64,000 nt of DNA from Ptychodera flava (lineage: Eukaryota > Hemichordata > Enteropneusta > Ptychoderidae): contig NW_027248288.1 in assembly GCF_041260155.1 (NCBI RefSeq), positions 124,001 through 188,000 of the forward strand, written 5' to 3'. The translations under genes and the position numbers were made by a program. The notes under the pieces were generated by a model. That model saw only the letters and a list, made by a program, of their open reading frames with translations, was not told the origin of the DNA and did not search any database. Below are positions 1 through 12,465 of this stretch, in pieces (positions within the stretch are counted from its first letter, which is position 1; each line of letters opens with the position of its first letter).

Positions 1-930
1 GACGACTGAATCCTTCAGTTCAAAAACGTGGCTAGAAATATTAAAATATGACTATTATATGTGACGAAATATGTCTAACATGTCACTATACGTTTATAGG
101 CTTAACATCATGACAGCCCAGATATTAAACAGACATTCAGGACAAGAGTTACAAGTGAGAATCGTTCGTGTTTTGTCGTGTTGGAAGCGATAGTCTATAA
201 ATTTACATAATTTATGTATAAGACATTGAGTGCATCAATGCTGCCATATACCGTAAAATTTAACGTCCTTTACATATTGATCGAATCTAAAAGTAGTGTT
301 ATGCCTTAACCAAGAAATAAAACTGAAGTATGATCACAGGAAAAGATCATGAACGAAAGAGCAAACGTTTTAAAGACCCTTTGTTAGCTCCAATTCGAAA
401 AAAAATTTCAACATTTATTACTTTCATGTGCCTGAGAGATGTTGTAAACCTTTCTTTACGTTAAATATAATGGTTTGTGTTGTATGACTTTTATGGTGGA
501 TAATTGTACTTTCTGATTCGTCAGATAGTTGTTGATGTTTACCTACTCATAGTAGCTGTCATGGCAGCAAGTGAAGAAACTTGATCAGCTGTTATTGCTG
601 CAAAACCTTCAGTTTTGACCAATCTCATACTATAAGTAGATTCAACGCCATTTGTTTTCCATTCCTGCAGCAAACATGTCTCCTGGTCCCTTTATCTTCC
701 TTGCCTTCCAGGACTTTTCTTTCATTCTGAACGTTTGTATATCTTTGCCCGTGAGATGCAGAACGGAAATGTTATGATTTTATTTTATATCGAAATGATG
801 CAATTTTTAATGAAGATATAAAAGAAAAGCTTATTTGCCTGAACCATTCTTAGGAAACTGGCGTGTATTTCAAGCAATGCTTTGTTATATAATATGATGA
901 AAAATGTTACAACCATGGCAGTGATCTTCA
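1..930. other. no recognisable feature
   Basis: AT-rich sequence with no open frame of convincing composition, no splice-flanked exon and no clear repeat structure. I see nothing to annotate before the segmental duplication begins near 930. Confidence 0.5.
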
Positions 931-1710
931 TGTCATCTATTTTGCAAAATAAAATCCAGGCTGATTACATGTTCTAGTCCTCCGTAGGTCTATGGAAGTC
1001 CTGTATCATCACCGTCATACTTAAAGGCGGTGTAACAGTTGTTATTTTTGAAGGTCCGCCACCAACAGGTGAACATTGCAATAGAAATACAAGGCATCCT
1101 ATAGAGCACTGAAGATCAGTGGAAAGTTCACTCGTAATAAACAATTAGCATATATATTTTTGTTAGACAGCTTAACTGCACAAAGCAATACTTTAACTGC
1201 CAGCAGTGAAACGACCACATTGTTGACATATACATAGTTTTTGCAAAAGAGTTGAAATCAGCAAAAATCTGTTCAGTTTTTCATCAATTTCTTTGAGTGT
1301 CATGTACCATGCATGTAGATTTTTCTCATCATACAAACCATATCGTCAAGAACCTAATGGACATGCGTCTGTGCGAAAAGTGAACGAAACAGACATGAAA
1401 ATGTAAAACGGGAATCATCCCTGACATTGCTAAGGTTAATATGGTAACACAATTCCATGGTAATAACGTTTTTTTTTTTTTTTGTTTTGTCATCCAATTA
1501 TTAAGCTTAAGAGTGGTTACTATTTAAGCAGGCGAAGGCCGGATTTACTACAATTCAGAATGTGTATGTCAACTCTTCCTTTCTAATAGTGAAATGTCCA
1601 TATGCTTGAATGATTATGATGCTGTCTTTGATAATTTATTGTTACTACCAGATAGACGATGTGGTTAGGAAATATAAGTGCTACCAACGTTTCTCTGTAC
1701 ATCATACGCT

Positions 1711-2670
1711 TAGGCCAGAAAAAAATCTTGTTCATCGGATTTTTTGGACCAAGTTCCAGGAGCTGCGAGCGGAATATGTTTTTATATTTTTTTAGGCCGA
1801 AGGTAAACGCGGTTCTTTTGCCTTTTTGCACAGATGCAGACAAGGCAAGATAATGTTTCCCTTTTACCAGAAAATCTCAGACAAGAAACACGTACCGCCG
1901 ATACTCGTAATTGAATTCAATAATATATTTCCCAACAATAACATAGGCCATTGCATTTACAGTTAGTGTTTGCACAACATATTCTGAGTATTTCAACATT
2001 CTCTCAGAATAAAACTGAAATGTACAGCAAATCATTGAAATCCAAGAATTCAGTATTGTCATTTAATATTGTCCTGGTGGGACCTAGCATCTGAGTTTTT
2101 TCATTTTACTTTGGCCCCATGTTTTGGCCTCTTTACCACTGTCTCTACACATTTAACACAATGGTCTAACAACACTGTACTATGATCTGTTGCCGCAAAT
2201 TTTTATACTTTCGATGCAATTTTCATTCAATCGGATGCACCGTCCATCTGCTGTCACGATCTTGTTGAACAAATCACCGAACGCAATATCAGGACAACCA
2301 CTGAATAGCGTCTTTGGAACTAACTATTGGCCATCACGTCGAATGTTGGCGATCAAATTAATACTCATGGTGTGACATGTACTAACCTTTACAAAACGAG
2401 GAAATTTCTGGCCAAATCGACCCACTTTGCGTCGTGATTCGCCAAATTCAGACGTCACAACAACATGTTGGCGGTCAACTAAGTCCGAAAACGTCGGAAG
2501 TCTCATTCAAAATCCCGTGCCCGCGAAAACACGACAAATTGTAGGGTGCCACCAGCGGCAGTATACTAAAATATTTGTAATGCGGAAGTAAGAATTTGCC
2601 GCGATCAAAAAAAATTCCAAATATGCCAAAGCAGAAGCGGCGATTCCGATGAACAATTTATTTTTCTTCC
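1711..2670. mobile_element. inverted-repeat insertion present only in copy A
   Basis: Compared with copy B, where GCTT is followed directly by ATGGCAG, copy A has about 960 extra bases. The block starts AGGCCAGAAAAAAATC..TTGTTCATCGG and ends CCGATGAACAATTTATTTTTC..CTGGGCT, which are imperfect inverted repeats of about 30 bp. No transposase frame is visible inside. This is a non-autonomous DNA transposon of unassigned family. The target duplication is at most 2 bp (TT) and ambiguous. Confidence 0.55.
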
Positions 2671-2679
2671 TGGGCTTAT

Positions 2680-3600
2680 GGCAGTAGATAATAATGATGA
2701 TGATACGGTACATGAGGACATTTCAGTCATTACGTATTTTGAAATAGCATACGACAATTTTTTAAAAGACATATTCATCATTGTCATAATTAAAAAGCCT
2801 GTGGTCCAGATATGATGCCTAATGAGTTTGTAAAAAACAATGAGGTAATCGTCAAACAAAGTTAAAGACTCTCCTTTCACTGCTTTCAAATGTATAAACG
2901 GATGAATGGAAACAAGGATTATCTTACAATGGTGATTTGAAAGTCTTAACAATTATCGTGCCATGACCTTGAGCTGCTGTATTTACAAGCTTCGATCCAA
3001 TATTACTGAAGCAAAATTAAGAGACTTTGTCGAGGAAACGGTACATTAGACTAGATCTGATAGGATTCAGAGAACGACGTGAAGATAATTCATTTATTGA
3101 GAAAGGAAGAGTCAAATCGAAAAGACCAATAAATAAAATCAACTTAAATGTTGCTCTTGTGGACGCGAAAGCATTTGATAGTGCATGAGAGCGGGTCTTA
3201 AAGTGTGTCAGGATAAGGACAAGGTTTAAAAAAACACGCACTAGAGTATTTACTGAAAACAGTATGAAGTCAATGTGTTTTCCCCAATCCTTTTATGAAG
3301 CATTCATGTCAAATATTGAAGAATATCGAAAAACTGTCTTGCCATCAGCATTTCTTAGATATTTCTGGACGCATACCATACTACTTCCCTCAAATTGCAA
3401 ACCTATACAACTGGTGTAAACATACTGGACTGAAATACAATGAGTTTGATTCTATTGTTCAAAAGAGCCTTAAAACGTTGATAGATTGGAATTATAGTTC
3501 TGGATGGCGGATTTATGAAATCTGTCAATTGAAAACGAGTAAAGAAAACTTACTGGCTAATTCTTCATTGCCATACGCTCTGCAGTATGTTAAAATGTTT
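2680..3600 (+). pseudogene. decayed LINE reverse transcriptase, copy A
   Basis: Plus-strand frames retain scraps of a LINE-type reverse transcriptase. Near 2810 there is a stretch like CGPDMMPNEF, matching the usual 'aPGPDgipnEflK' region, and near 3145-3180 'NVALVDAKAFDS', matching catalytic motif A (xxVDxxKAFDS). Frames are broken by stops and shifts, and the same scraps occur in copy B (10866 onward and 15130 onward), so the LINE was already in place before the duplication. An open frame at 3295-3603 lies in this debris and is probably not a host gene. Confidence 0.55.
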
Positions 3601-4160
3601 TGACAGATCTTGAAATAATACTTTAGAAATCTCAATAAGAATAAGAAGAAAAAGATGAGTCATTCCTGTGCACCTTGCTATTTGAAAATACATTTTGACT
3701 GAGAAAAATGTTTGGCACTTCTTAAAATACTTGACAAAGTGACTAATATATAAACATACTAAATACATTGTCATCCAGGCAATGATATAAATTCATGGTT
3801 TACATACGTCTGAGATGTAGAGGTCATTGACTGCTCATTCAATATCTTTAGACTTACATTGAACGATGAAAACTAATGAAACATTGTAGCACATGTGTTA
3901 TATGATTCTAATTTATTTCTCTGAACATAAAATATAATTGCACAACCACATACTTTAATGCGTGTTACTCAACAGATGTTATTTAAAACTACCTAATTTG
4001 ATCACGCAGCATTACACATTAAAACATTACCTAACTCAAGAGCATGACAAAGGAATATACCTGTACTCTAAAAACAAAAAGATATAACATTTCTCAACAT
4101 GTTGTACTTTGATTTTATCTACATTTTGGTTTCTATTTAGTGTTTCTGGGCTTTAAATGA

Positions 4161-4479
4161 CGGAATTTGTCAACGCATGTACCATTATCTGGACATGGAA
4201 AGTTTTCTCCATCTTTAAATATTCGTATCATGTTGATATACAAAATTACGCACACACACAATTACATTTACTATTTGACCTTAAATGACCTTATTACGAC
4301 TGCTTAATATAATAATCCCTACTTTGCCGGGGCAAAACACTGTCACGCTAGCTCAAAGTCAAGATAACTGCCACACTCTTAAATCTGATGTCAACAGAAG
4401 CGAATTGTCCCCCGGACAAGGACATTTTGGTGCTGTCCTGGGTATTTGTAAGTCTGCAGCCAAGGCCGCTGGATTAAGT
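4161..4479. other. spacer between two repeat blocks
   Basis: No gene recognised. It contains a short (CA)5 run near 4251. An open frame at 4285-4491 has no splice or homology support. Confidence 0.4.
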
Positions 4480-6595
4480 AGCACATCTTGAGGTGAGATG
4501 ACACAAGGTTGGGATAGATTGAACTAAAGGTTTACCTAGGCAATATCTGGTTCACCAAACATTCTTTTGAATAGCCTGTACAATAGCGTAGACCGGTCAC
4601 GATACGCTGAATTATTTTCATATTTGCATGTGGAAGCACGCTTTGAGATTAGATGACCTGAGTTGACCTTTCAATCGGCGTAACCGCAGTGTTCCGTCTC
4701 TTTCCTTTCTTTTACGACTTAATGGGGGAAGTTTTACCATGAAAATAGTGTTAATTCTCGTCCAAAGGAATATAACGTTTCAAATTTCCACTCTGTCGAA
4801 TTATATAAACGGTACTCATCTGAACGTCAACACCGTAGTATAAGTGAATAGTGGCTATGTCTTGACAGATTCGGAGGGATTTGTAGCATTGTAGGACGGA
4901 GGATGAACGGTGTATTTGTTATATCTGGTGAATTGACTAATTTAACGTGATTTCGATTCCAGTCATAGGGAAGGTAATCTACCAAAGGCAAAGTTTGACT
5001 TTCACGTAATACATATATTAGTCATTAAGATAGAATGCGCCCATGGGACAGATATTTGGACTCTCAAATTTCTGTACTTTTTTGATCTACCGTTTGTGAG
5101 GGCTCATTTCAAAGCCCTTGGAGACAGTTGTCTTTTTCACTTTCTTAGTATTTTCGAAAATCCGAAATTTAATTTTCCCCATAGAGTTAACACAGGGCTA
5201 GAGACCATTTGAATTTCAAACATCGGAAAATGTTGTGCAATTCGTCTCGCTAGTTCCAAACTTTGCACGGTAACCCCCGGTTTTTATCTTTGATATAGTT
5301 AGAGAATGGTTGAAAGTTTCACATTGGTAATTTGAGTAAAAGATTTAAGTCTTTCACTTTCGAGTCACATACTATCTTAACTTGGTCACGGATCGCAAAC
5401 TCAGCTACTAGCTACCAAAACGTTTTCACCAAACGTCCATTTATTAACATTTTGTACTGAGGATGAGCGTTGATGTGAACACTACAATTGTCGTCCAATG
5501 TGAACTATTCATCACATGCTATTTGACAGTTGTCTTGTGTTTATTAATTATGATTTTATTTAAAATCAAGAAGTAATGAATATAATCGGCACTGCGCTTT
5601 ACCTGCTTGTGATATTCGCAAGAGAGTAAAGTCAATGCCATTCCACGTATCGAAGTCAATGCTGTTTCGTTATTTTACAGTATACCAAAAACCTTGGTTT
5701 GTTTGAATATATAAGAGTAACCACTTTGCTGTTACTGTCAATAGTTTAATAATGATAAACAGCAAAGCGTAGTAGCTATTTTGAAAATCTGTGGGAACTG
5801 ATTTTCGATACATCACTATTACAGAAAATTTTGATATAAACGGTAATTGCCTTTGGTGTGAGTATCTTAATTTAGTCATTCACCAGGATTTTTTTCAAAA
5901 ATTTCAGAAAGCATTCTCTTTTCTGTAGTCTTTGAAAACGACATATTTTTCAAAAACAGTCTTTCTCGGATCACACCTCATTTACCAGATAGCTTGTTTT
6001 CAAAATTGTCGTACGACGGGGCAACGCCCTTCTCATGCCTTCACATCCCACCAGAATTTGACACGAGATTACTCCACTCATAATATAAAAGTGTCCGCAC
6101 GATGTGCGTAAAAATTCCTCTAACGTTGTCAGAAAAAAAACTATGCTAAATCCCAATTTGTGTTACCAAAACAATTTTAAACTCATCACAGATCACATGG
6201 CATTTCATCTCTATGACAATAACAGTAACTCTCAATCATTTTCAGCAAATTTTATTTGAATAATATAACTTTGAAAATATTAGTGCAAATTTCAGGTGGT
6301 AAGACATTTGTAATAACAGTATCGTAAGAGCGAATGGGAAGCTAATGCTCATGATATTGCAGAAATGCAGAGGGAGGTTGCCGCTTCTAAATTTGCCAGA
6401 TCTTGGCTGGTGGTAATTATTGCAGTTTTTAAGTGTTGTGGGAGGAGGGTGGTGGAAGGTGAGAGATTTAGTTGAAAGAAATCCTCAATATTGTGGCAAT
6501 AGGTTTTAAATATTTGGATTATCACACAAAGATTTCATATCGTATTTTCTGTGTATCTCTTAGAACAAAACCAAGCAGCCACTCGTGGAATGATT
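4480..6595. repeat. 2.1-kb block duplicated upstream of the NLR gene (copy 1)
   Basis: This block aligns collinearly with 30820-32835. Shared landmarks include the phrase CAGTGTTCCGTCTCTTTCC at about 4690 and 31060, the AAGCACGCTTTGAGAT stretch at about 4633 and 31017, and the 'GTGTGAGTA..CACCAGGA' region near 5855 and 31875. Identity is interrupted by indels; 5080-5330, for example, is missing from copy 2. Copy 2 lies immediately upstream of the DED-coding first exon on the minus strand. No DED exon is present next to copy 1, so here the block looks like an orphaned upstream region. Confidence 0.7.
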
Positions 6596-7412
6596 ATGTT
6601 TTCTCACCACCGACCAGGAAGAAAACCAGAAAGTTTTCCAGCAAAAACGTCGACTCGTTCATGACGTGACTAACAACATTCTTGCGAAAGCCACATCGGA
6701 TAAACTCATGATTATTATGTTTTTCACAGAGCGTTCAAATATTATTATAGAAAGTAGTGGTAGGGTGTGCGTTCAAGTAAAGCACTCCTTTCAAAGTCAA
6801 TATCAGATTAGCAAAAGGGACACTTGGACAGTTTTGTGAAGCTACGTTGTGGTTTAGTCCACTTACACTCCTCGAAATTTAAAGACATAAAGTTTTGCTC
6901 AAACTTCCCTTTCGCAAACTTTCAACCATTCTCTCAACGAATCAAGAAGAAAAAGCAAATAAAAACGAAATGCAGTTCACTTTTAATTGTAGAAAAGTCA
7001 CGTTTATTACTAGGCGGATTTTAAGAGTTTGCAACCGAATGAAATTGTAAACAGGGAAAAATATCGAAATGACTGATGTTTGGCTGTAAAAGGAAAATCG
7101 TGAAATTTTCAACACTTGTTGACCAGTGATAAACACGTGTTTCTTTTGAGTTTGTGAATTTTTATACTAGCTAGTGATTGCTTGACTGGTGTAAAATCTA
7201 AAATATGTTTCTCCAAAGCTTGTAATACGTGCTGATAGATCCGTTTCCGTATACAGTGATGGGTGTCTTTAATCTACATGAGTCAGTCTGTCAGCATAGC
7301 TATGACATCCTCTTGAAAGTCATTCAAGTAACGCGGCGTGGGTAATATGACTGGCACGTGACCGGATTTCTGGTTTGCAAAGAAACTGAATCAGACTTAC
7401 TTAAGTGGTAGG
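6596..7412. other. no recognisable feature
   Basis: AT-rich spacer. Short open frames here have no splice-site or compositional support. Confidence 0.4.
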
Positions 7413-7473
7413 ATGGTATTGTGTGTTCTTCTTGTGTTGTTGGTGGTCGGAGGGGTCAATGACATTGACAGTT
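7413..7473 (+). CDS. candidate first exon with signal peptide
   Basis: An ATG opens MVLCVLLVLLVVGGVNDIDS, a textbook signal peptide: a strongly hydrophobic Leu/Val core followed by small residues. It is cut by a near-consensus donor (AGTT|GTAAGT) after one base of codon 21. The phase (1) matches an acceptor at 8710|8711, giving Cys as the next residue. Taken with exons at 8711-8748 and 9452-9526 it would make a 57-residue single-pass membrane protein. I do not recognise the family. The very short ectodomain suggests that further exons in the 1.2-kb first intron may be missing from the model. Confidence 0.4.
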
Positions 7474-8710
7474 GTAAGTACATATATCACCTGTATGTTT
7501 GACTGACTGACCAGTGGAAGTCCGATATGATAAAATGATCTAGATATCACTGAATGACACTTTTCAGCGTTATATTTTCAAAAGTTTCAGTAGCCTAGTC
7601 TACCTCTGTCTTGGCCGAACCGATAATGTTTGGCGGGAGGACCTGATCTAGCGAGGCCGTTTGGAGAGAGACGAGACTTAGTCACACTTAGTAACGCTTA
7701 CATCTGACGGCAGCGTAAAGCGTACTGTAGTAACGTTCGAACTGTTTGATGTAGTTTTCGTTTTCGATTATTTTCTAAAAAACTGTTGAGGAAACATGAT
7801 AGATTCGTGTCAGTTTCGGTTGAAATGAAGTTCATTACGTAACGACATCTTATACCGTCAATGCTTCAAATTGACTGATTTGCTTCAGTGCAGTTATACA
7901 GAAATCATTGTGGAAACGACCGCTAAAATATGGAGTGACACTAGAATTTTGTATTCATCTCGGCAAAGCATAACCTGTACGTCTATTGCTTGTGTAAACT
8001 CTACGTAATATTCATAAATCAAAGAGGTTGGCGACTATAATAATGTGACGATTTACGAGATTTCTCGCCTGAATTAACAAAAAACGTTGACACTGAATTA
8101 CAGAATTTTCTTTATTCTGACTCGCATTTCATATTAAAAAAGTCAATTGTGCTTCTTTGCTATAGGCATTCTCTGATCCCATGTGGAATCGCAAATGTTA
8201 AGTGGTGTCATACATCTCCTGTTAGGAGTACATATGACGGTGATATTTTCCATTATTTTTCCCACAGACAGTATTTCTTCTCGTTACATTTTCTGACTTC
8301 AAACTTATGCCACTCTGTGTCATTTGAACGCGGCCGGAACATCTTGGTGGGTCTTGTACCCATTACTGTAACGTTTTTGCCTCCGTCAATCCATCGGAAC
8401 GAACGCTTTTGCTTTGGGAAGGTACAAAACGAAGCAAAAACAAAATATTGAATGAGGTTAAGTTTGTGTTGAAACTTTGTGCTGATAAGATATTTTTTCT
8501 CGTGGGACATAAAAATGCCTTTAATGTCTTTTATAATTCATGTTACACTCTGCAAGTTTTATTCAAGTTCTTGAATTGAGAAAAAAGAATCAATCAATGG
8601 ACCAAGACGAGGTTTTAATCATGGTCACGTCGCTAACCTCAGCATTTGTCAAGTCTGTGGCGGTTTTACCGTGACCTTGGGTATACTTGGCATTGTTCTT
8701 GACATTACAG

Positions 8711-8748
8711 GCCCCGCCAGGGCCACCACTGCAGCATACCACACGATC
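8711..8748 (+). CDS. candidate small exon, ectodomain stub
   Basis: The acceptor is good (pyrimidine-rich GTTCTTGACATTACAG) and the donor is GATC|GTAAGT. The 38-nt exon enters in phase 1 and leaves in phase 0, encoding CPARATTAAYHTI when joined to the exon ending at 7473. Upstream and downstream phases both fit. Small size and absence of homology keep confidence low. Confidence 0.35.
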
Positions 8749-9118
8749 GTAAGTACTTAGATTTTCAATCGATGACTAACATGTGTATTTCAGTGAGTGA
8801 AATCTTAAATTTCTATTTAACTGACCTACGAGACCTAACACAAATTTGATTCTAAAAAGAATCATGTTGCCCTCACAAGATTCACTACTGTTTTCTTCGT
8901 GCTCTGTATCTTTTCTGTGTGCTCTGTCTTAGTAATGCAAAATACTTTTACTCCTCTTTCATTTAATCTATGAAGCCATGACAATAAAACTATCGATGAC
9001 AAAGCAACGGAAATTCTAGAACATGCAAAAAGTTTATGCAAACAATAGATGATATTAATTTCGATCATTGTGCACCTCAAGTTAGCCGGCGCATCTTTTT
9101 CCCAGCATATTGTGTGCT

Positions 9119-9335
9119 CAACAGCAGGTGATTCAGCACAGCAGGTGATTCAGAACAGCAGGTGATTCAGAACAGCAGGTGATTCAAAAGAGAAGGTGAT
9201 TTAAAACTGCAGGTAATTCAAAACAGCTGGTAGTTCGAACCAGTAGGTTATTTAAAACAGTCGATGATTCTAAACATTAGGTTGTCCAAACCAGCAGGCG
9301 ATTCAAAACAGTAGGTGATTGGAAACAGCAGTGCC
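9119..9335. repeat. 18-bp minisatellite, about 12 units
   Basis: Tandem degenerate copies of an 18-bp unit resembling AACAGCAGGTGATTCAGA run through this stretch. The first four units are near-identical and later ones increasingly diverged, with substitutions but a steady period. The period is a multiple of three, but both neighbours are intronic in the candidate model and no frame looks protein-like, so it is most likely a non-coding minisatellite. Confidence 0.8.
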
Positions 9336-9451
9336 AATAAATCTAATGAATTTGCAGGTGTCAATTTATTAATCTAATTTAAAGTATATCTTTACCGACT
9401 AGCGTACGTTGATTATACGACTATTTCAAATTAAACTGATGTTTCTTCCAG

Positions 9452-9526
9452 ATTACGGTGGTGGTGGTGGTGTCGTTGGACTGGTTTGTACAGCGAAAAA
9501 GACAGATCACACAGTATGTGCAGTGA
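9452..9526 (+). CDS. candidate terminal exon, transmembrane segment and basic tail
   Basis: A TTTCTTCCAG acceptor is followed in phase 0 by ITVVVVVSLDWFVQRKRQIT..VQ and a stop. This reads as a hydrophobic transmembrane segment with a stop-transfer QRKRQ motif and a short cytoplasmic tail. The (GTG)5 run encoding VVVVV could by itself be a microsatellite. Phase agrees with the exon ending at 8748. A type I mini-membrane protein is the simplest reading; no family is recognised. Confidence 0.35.
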   Translation: MTVVVVVSLDWFVQRKRQITQYVQ

Positions 9527-9727
9527 TACAGTCAATGTGTTTTGAAATAGACTGTAAAGGGACATTGAATAAATGTTAAACGTTATATGTTGTCTACAGT
9601 TTACATATACTAGAAACATATGACCTATGGAAATGTCTTTGCTGAACATAAAACAGCTTGATAAGCTTTCTAGCTTATAGATTAAACATGGTGTTTTACT
9701 CAGATATTAAGGTCCGTGATTGTTTCT

Positions 9728-9817
9728 ATGGTATTGGCGATTCTACTCAGAATGCTATTAGTTTGGACCAGCGGAGCGCTCATTTCCGACTCTATGGACA
9801 CACGTGAATTTGATATG
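9728..9817 (+). CDS. candidate signal-peptide exon
   Basis: Thirty codons start MVLAILLRMLLVWTSGALIS, hydrophobic and then small residues, and end at DM|GTGAGT, a plausible donor in phase 0. An acceptor-like TTTTACTCAG lies just upstream at 9703. No downstream exon was found before the duplicated, transposon-filled block at 10010, so this may be the remnant of a gene cut off by the rearrangement. Confidence 0.25.
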
Positions 9818-11298
9818 GTGAGTGTTAAAACCGAAAAAAATTCGTCGAAGCTAGGGAGGCTTCGTTATTTACACTAACATAAGGGACAATAATAGCTGCA
9901 CCATAACTGTTTCCAATCAACTTTGGATGAAATGTATAATACATGTATGTGAGTCGTAACCGATTTGGAATTCTCTACTTAAAAGATTTTATTTTTATCT
10001 ATTTTTTATCTATTCTTTTATCTATTTTGCAAAATAAAACCCAGCCTGATTACATGTTCCTAGCCCCCCCCCCCGTAGCTCTATAGAAGCCCTTTATCAT
10101 CTCCGTCATACTGAAAAGACGATGTAACAGTTGTTATTTTTTAAGGTCCGCCACCAACAGGTGAACATTGCAACGGAAATACAAGCTATCCTACAGAACA
10201 CTGAAGATCAATGGAAAATTCATACGTAATCAACAATTAGCACATATTGTTGTTAGACAGCTTAACTGCACAAAGCAATACTGTAACTGCCAGCAGTGAA
10301 ATGACCATATTGTTGAAATTTACATAGTTTTTGCAAAAGAGTTGAAATCACCAAAAATCTATTCAGTTTTTCATCAATCTCTTTCAGTTTCATGTACCAT
10401 GCATGTGGCTTTTTCTCATCATACAAACCATATCGTCAAGAACCTAATGGGCATGCATCTATCCGAAAAGTGAACGAAACGGACATAAAATGTAAAACAG
10501 GACTCATTACTGAATTTGCTAAAGTTAATATGGTATACAATTCCATGGTAATAAAGTTTTTTTTTGTCATCCAATTATTAAGCTTAAGAGTGGTTACTAT
10601 TTAACCAGGCGAAGGCCGGATTTACTTCAATTCAGAATGTGTAAGTCAACTTTTCCTTTCTAATAGTGAAATGTTCGCATGATTGAATTTTTATGATGAT
10701 ATCTTTGATAAGTTCTTGTTACTACCAGATAGACGAAGTGCTGCCAACGTTTCGCTGTACATCATATGCTTATGGCAGTAGATAATCATGATGATGTTAC
10801 AGTACGTGATAACATTTCAGTCATTACGTACTTTGAAATAGCATACGACAATTTTTTCAAAGAGAGATTCATCATTAAAGCCTGTGGTCCAGATAAGATA
10901 CCTAATGAGTTTCTAAAACAGTGAGGTAATCGTCAAACAAAGTAACAAACTCTCCTTTTAAATGCTTTCATATGTATACACGGATGAAGCAAATTTAAGA
11001 GACTTTGTCGAGGAAACGGTACACTAGACTAGATCCGATAGGATTCAGGGATCGACGTGAAGATAATTTATTTATTGAGAAAGGAAGAGCCAAATCGAAA
11101 AGACCAATAAATAAATCAACTTATGAGATAGTGAAATATAGTCACTTTGGAACGGTCTTTTTGAAACAGTTGCGACGTTTCGGTCCGACTACAACGGAGC
11201 TTGATCACGCAATGATGTTAATTATTCAGCGTTAATATGTCTCTGTAACTGGCGGAATAATATGTCCGTAAATTGATGGTAATTGATATCCTTGGTCT

Positions 11299-12264
11299 CT
11301 ATTCATGATTGGCCTCCTTACGTTTCAACCAGTCCTGTTCCCTGGCTAGGACCTTGGCATTATGCCAGGAAACGCTATGACCAGTGGCGTTGCAGTGCTC
11401 CCCAATTCCAGTAGTCTTTTCCCTGTTGGTGTGTTCTTTAAAGCGGACACACAATGGACGTTTTGACTCTCCAATGTATGTGTGACTACTGTCCTGGTCA
11501 CAGGTGATGTGGTATATTGTACCACATAATTTTTCCTTCGGTGTTTTGTCTTCGGGATGCACCAGGATACTGCGCATTGTATTGCTATGTTGGTGGTACA
11601 AGTTAACGCCATATAACTGGAATACCCTGAACAGCTGTTCCGATAACCCACTTAGGTATGGTAGGCCAACTGAGATGCGGGTAGCTGGATTGCCATCACG
11701 GTTTATATTTGAATTCTTAGCTGGAGTTCTGTTCTTATTAGTAGGTATGTCAAGTGCCCACTCCTCGTAACCATTGGCTCTCAGAGCGTCATGGATATGT
11801 TGCAGTTCAGCTCTTTTATCGTCAGATGTAGTGACGTACTGGAGTGCGCGGTTGGTCAGCGTGCGGACCACAGATCTCTTGTGGATCAGGGGATGATGGG
11901 ACTGAAAGTTCAAATATTGGTCGGTGTGGGTTGGTTTTCTGTATATCGTAATTTTGGTGGAAGTGTCATCATTTACATTAATACAGAGGTCGAGGAAAGG
12001 AAGTTTGTGGTCTGATTCCGGCTCTATGGTGAATTGAATATGTGGATATGTGCTGTTTATATGTTGTGTCAGTGAGTCTACAGCTGTTTCTTCTGTGTTC
12101 ACAAATGTGTCGTTCACGTATCGTAGCCACAATGATGGAGGGTAGGGAGCTGTAGAGATAGCACGGTCTTCGAAATACTCCATGTATAAATTCGCTACAA
12201 TAGGCGACACAGGTGACCCCATGGCAGCTCCATGGGTTTGTTGGTAGAATGTCCCATCGTACAC
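11299..12264 (-). pseudogene. Penelope-like RT C-terminal part plus GIY-YIG endonuclease
   Basis: A 321-residue open frame. It starts at RT motif B (QQTHGAAMGSPVSPIVANLY), followed by motif C, which reads YVND rather than the usual YVDD. Downstream is the D-region LPFLDL and a thumb-like segment. From about residue 245 a GIY-YIG nuclease follows (HTYIGESKRPLCVRFKEH..). The changed catalytic Asp implies that this copy is inactive. The C-terminus runs to the element's 3' inverted end. Identification rests on the RT motif set combined with the GIY-YIG fusion, which is diagnostic of Penelope-like elements. Confidence 0.85.
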
Positions 12265-12276
12265 AAAATACGTGGT

Positions 12277-12465
12277 TCAGACAGAATCCAATAGCTTGAT
12301 TATTTGTTCTACGGTGAGTTCTGATCTGTCGGCGAGGGCGCTGTCTGCCTCCAGCTTGTTTTTAGTAACTTCTAGTGCTTGTTCGACAAGTCCTGTTTCA
12401 TAAGTCAGGTCCATGACATATGTACCCACCCTTGCGATTGGTTCATCTGTTAATTTAAGGTCCAA
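12277..12465 (-). pseudogene. Penelope-like RT fragment between motifs A and B
   Basis: The C-terminal two thirds of this frame (VEQALEVTKNKLEADSALAD..) is the RT segment that normally links motif A to motif B. Its first residues come from the inserted DNA element. It shows that 12388-13838 split the RT just after motif A. Confidence 0.7.

Larger units (their letters stand above)
931..4160. repeat. segmental duplication, copy A
   Basis: Sequence from about 931 aligns collinearly with 10010-16150; for example, the stretches around 1050 and 10150 share a run on the phrase GGTCCGCCACCAACAGG. The match resumes at 2678 (copy B 10770), continues through 3005-3150 (copy B 10990-11124) and from about 3150 to 4160 (copy B 15120-16150). 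Copy A carries an extra block at 1711-2670 absent from copy B, and copy B carries a retroelement insertion absent from copy A. Divergence is visible at many single bases and small indels, so the duplication is not recent. Confidence 0.75.

Noticed and set aside
8268-8421. Splice-flanked open frame (QYFFSLHFLT..) as an ectodomain exon
   Set aside because: Its entry and exit phases do not fit the neighbouring candidate exons.
9119-9335. 18-bp repeat as a CRISPR array or a coding repeat
   Set aside because: Units are contiguous with no spacers, and no frame gives a sensible protein.
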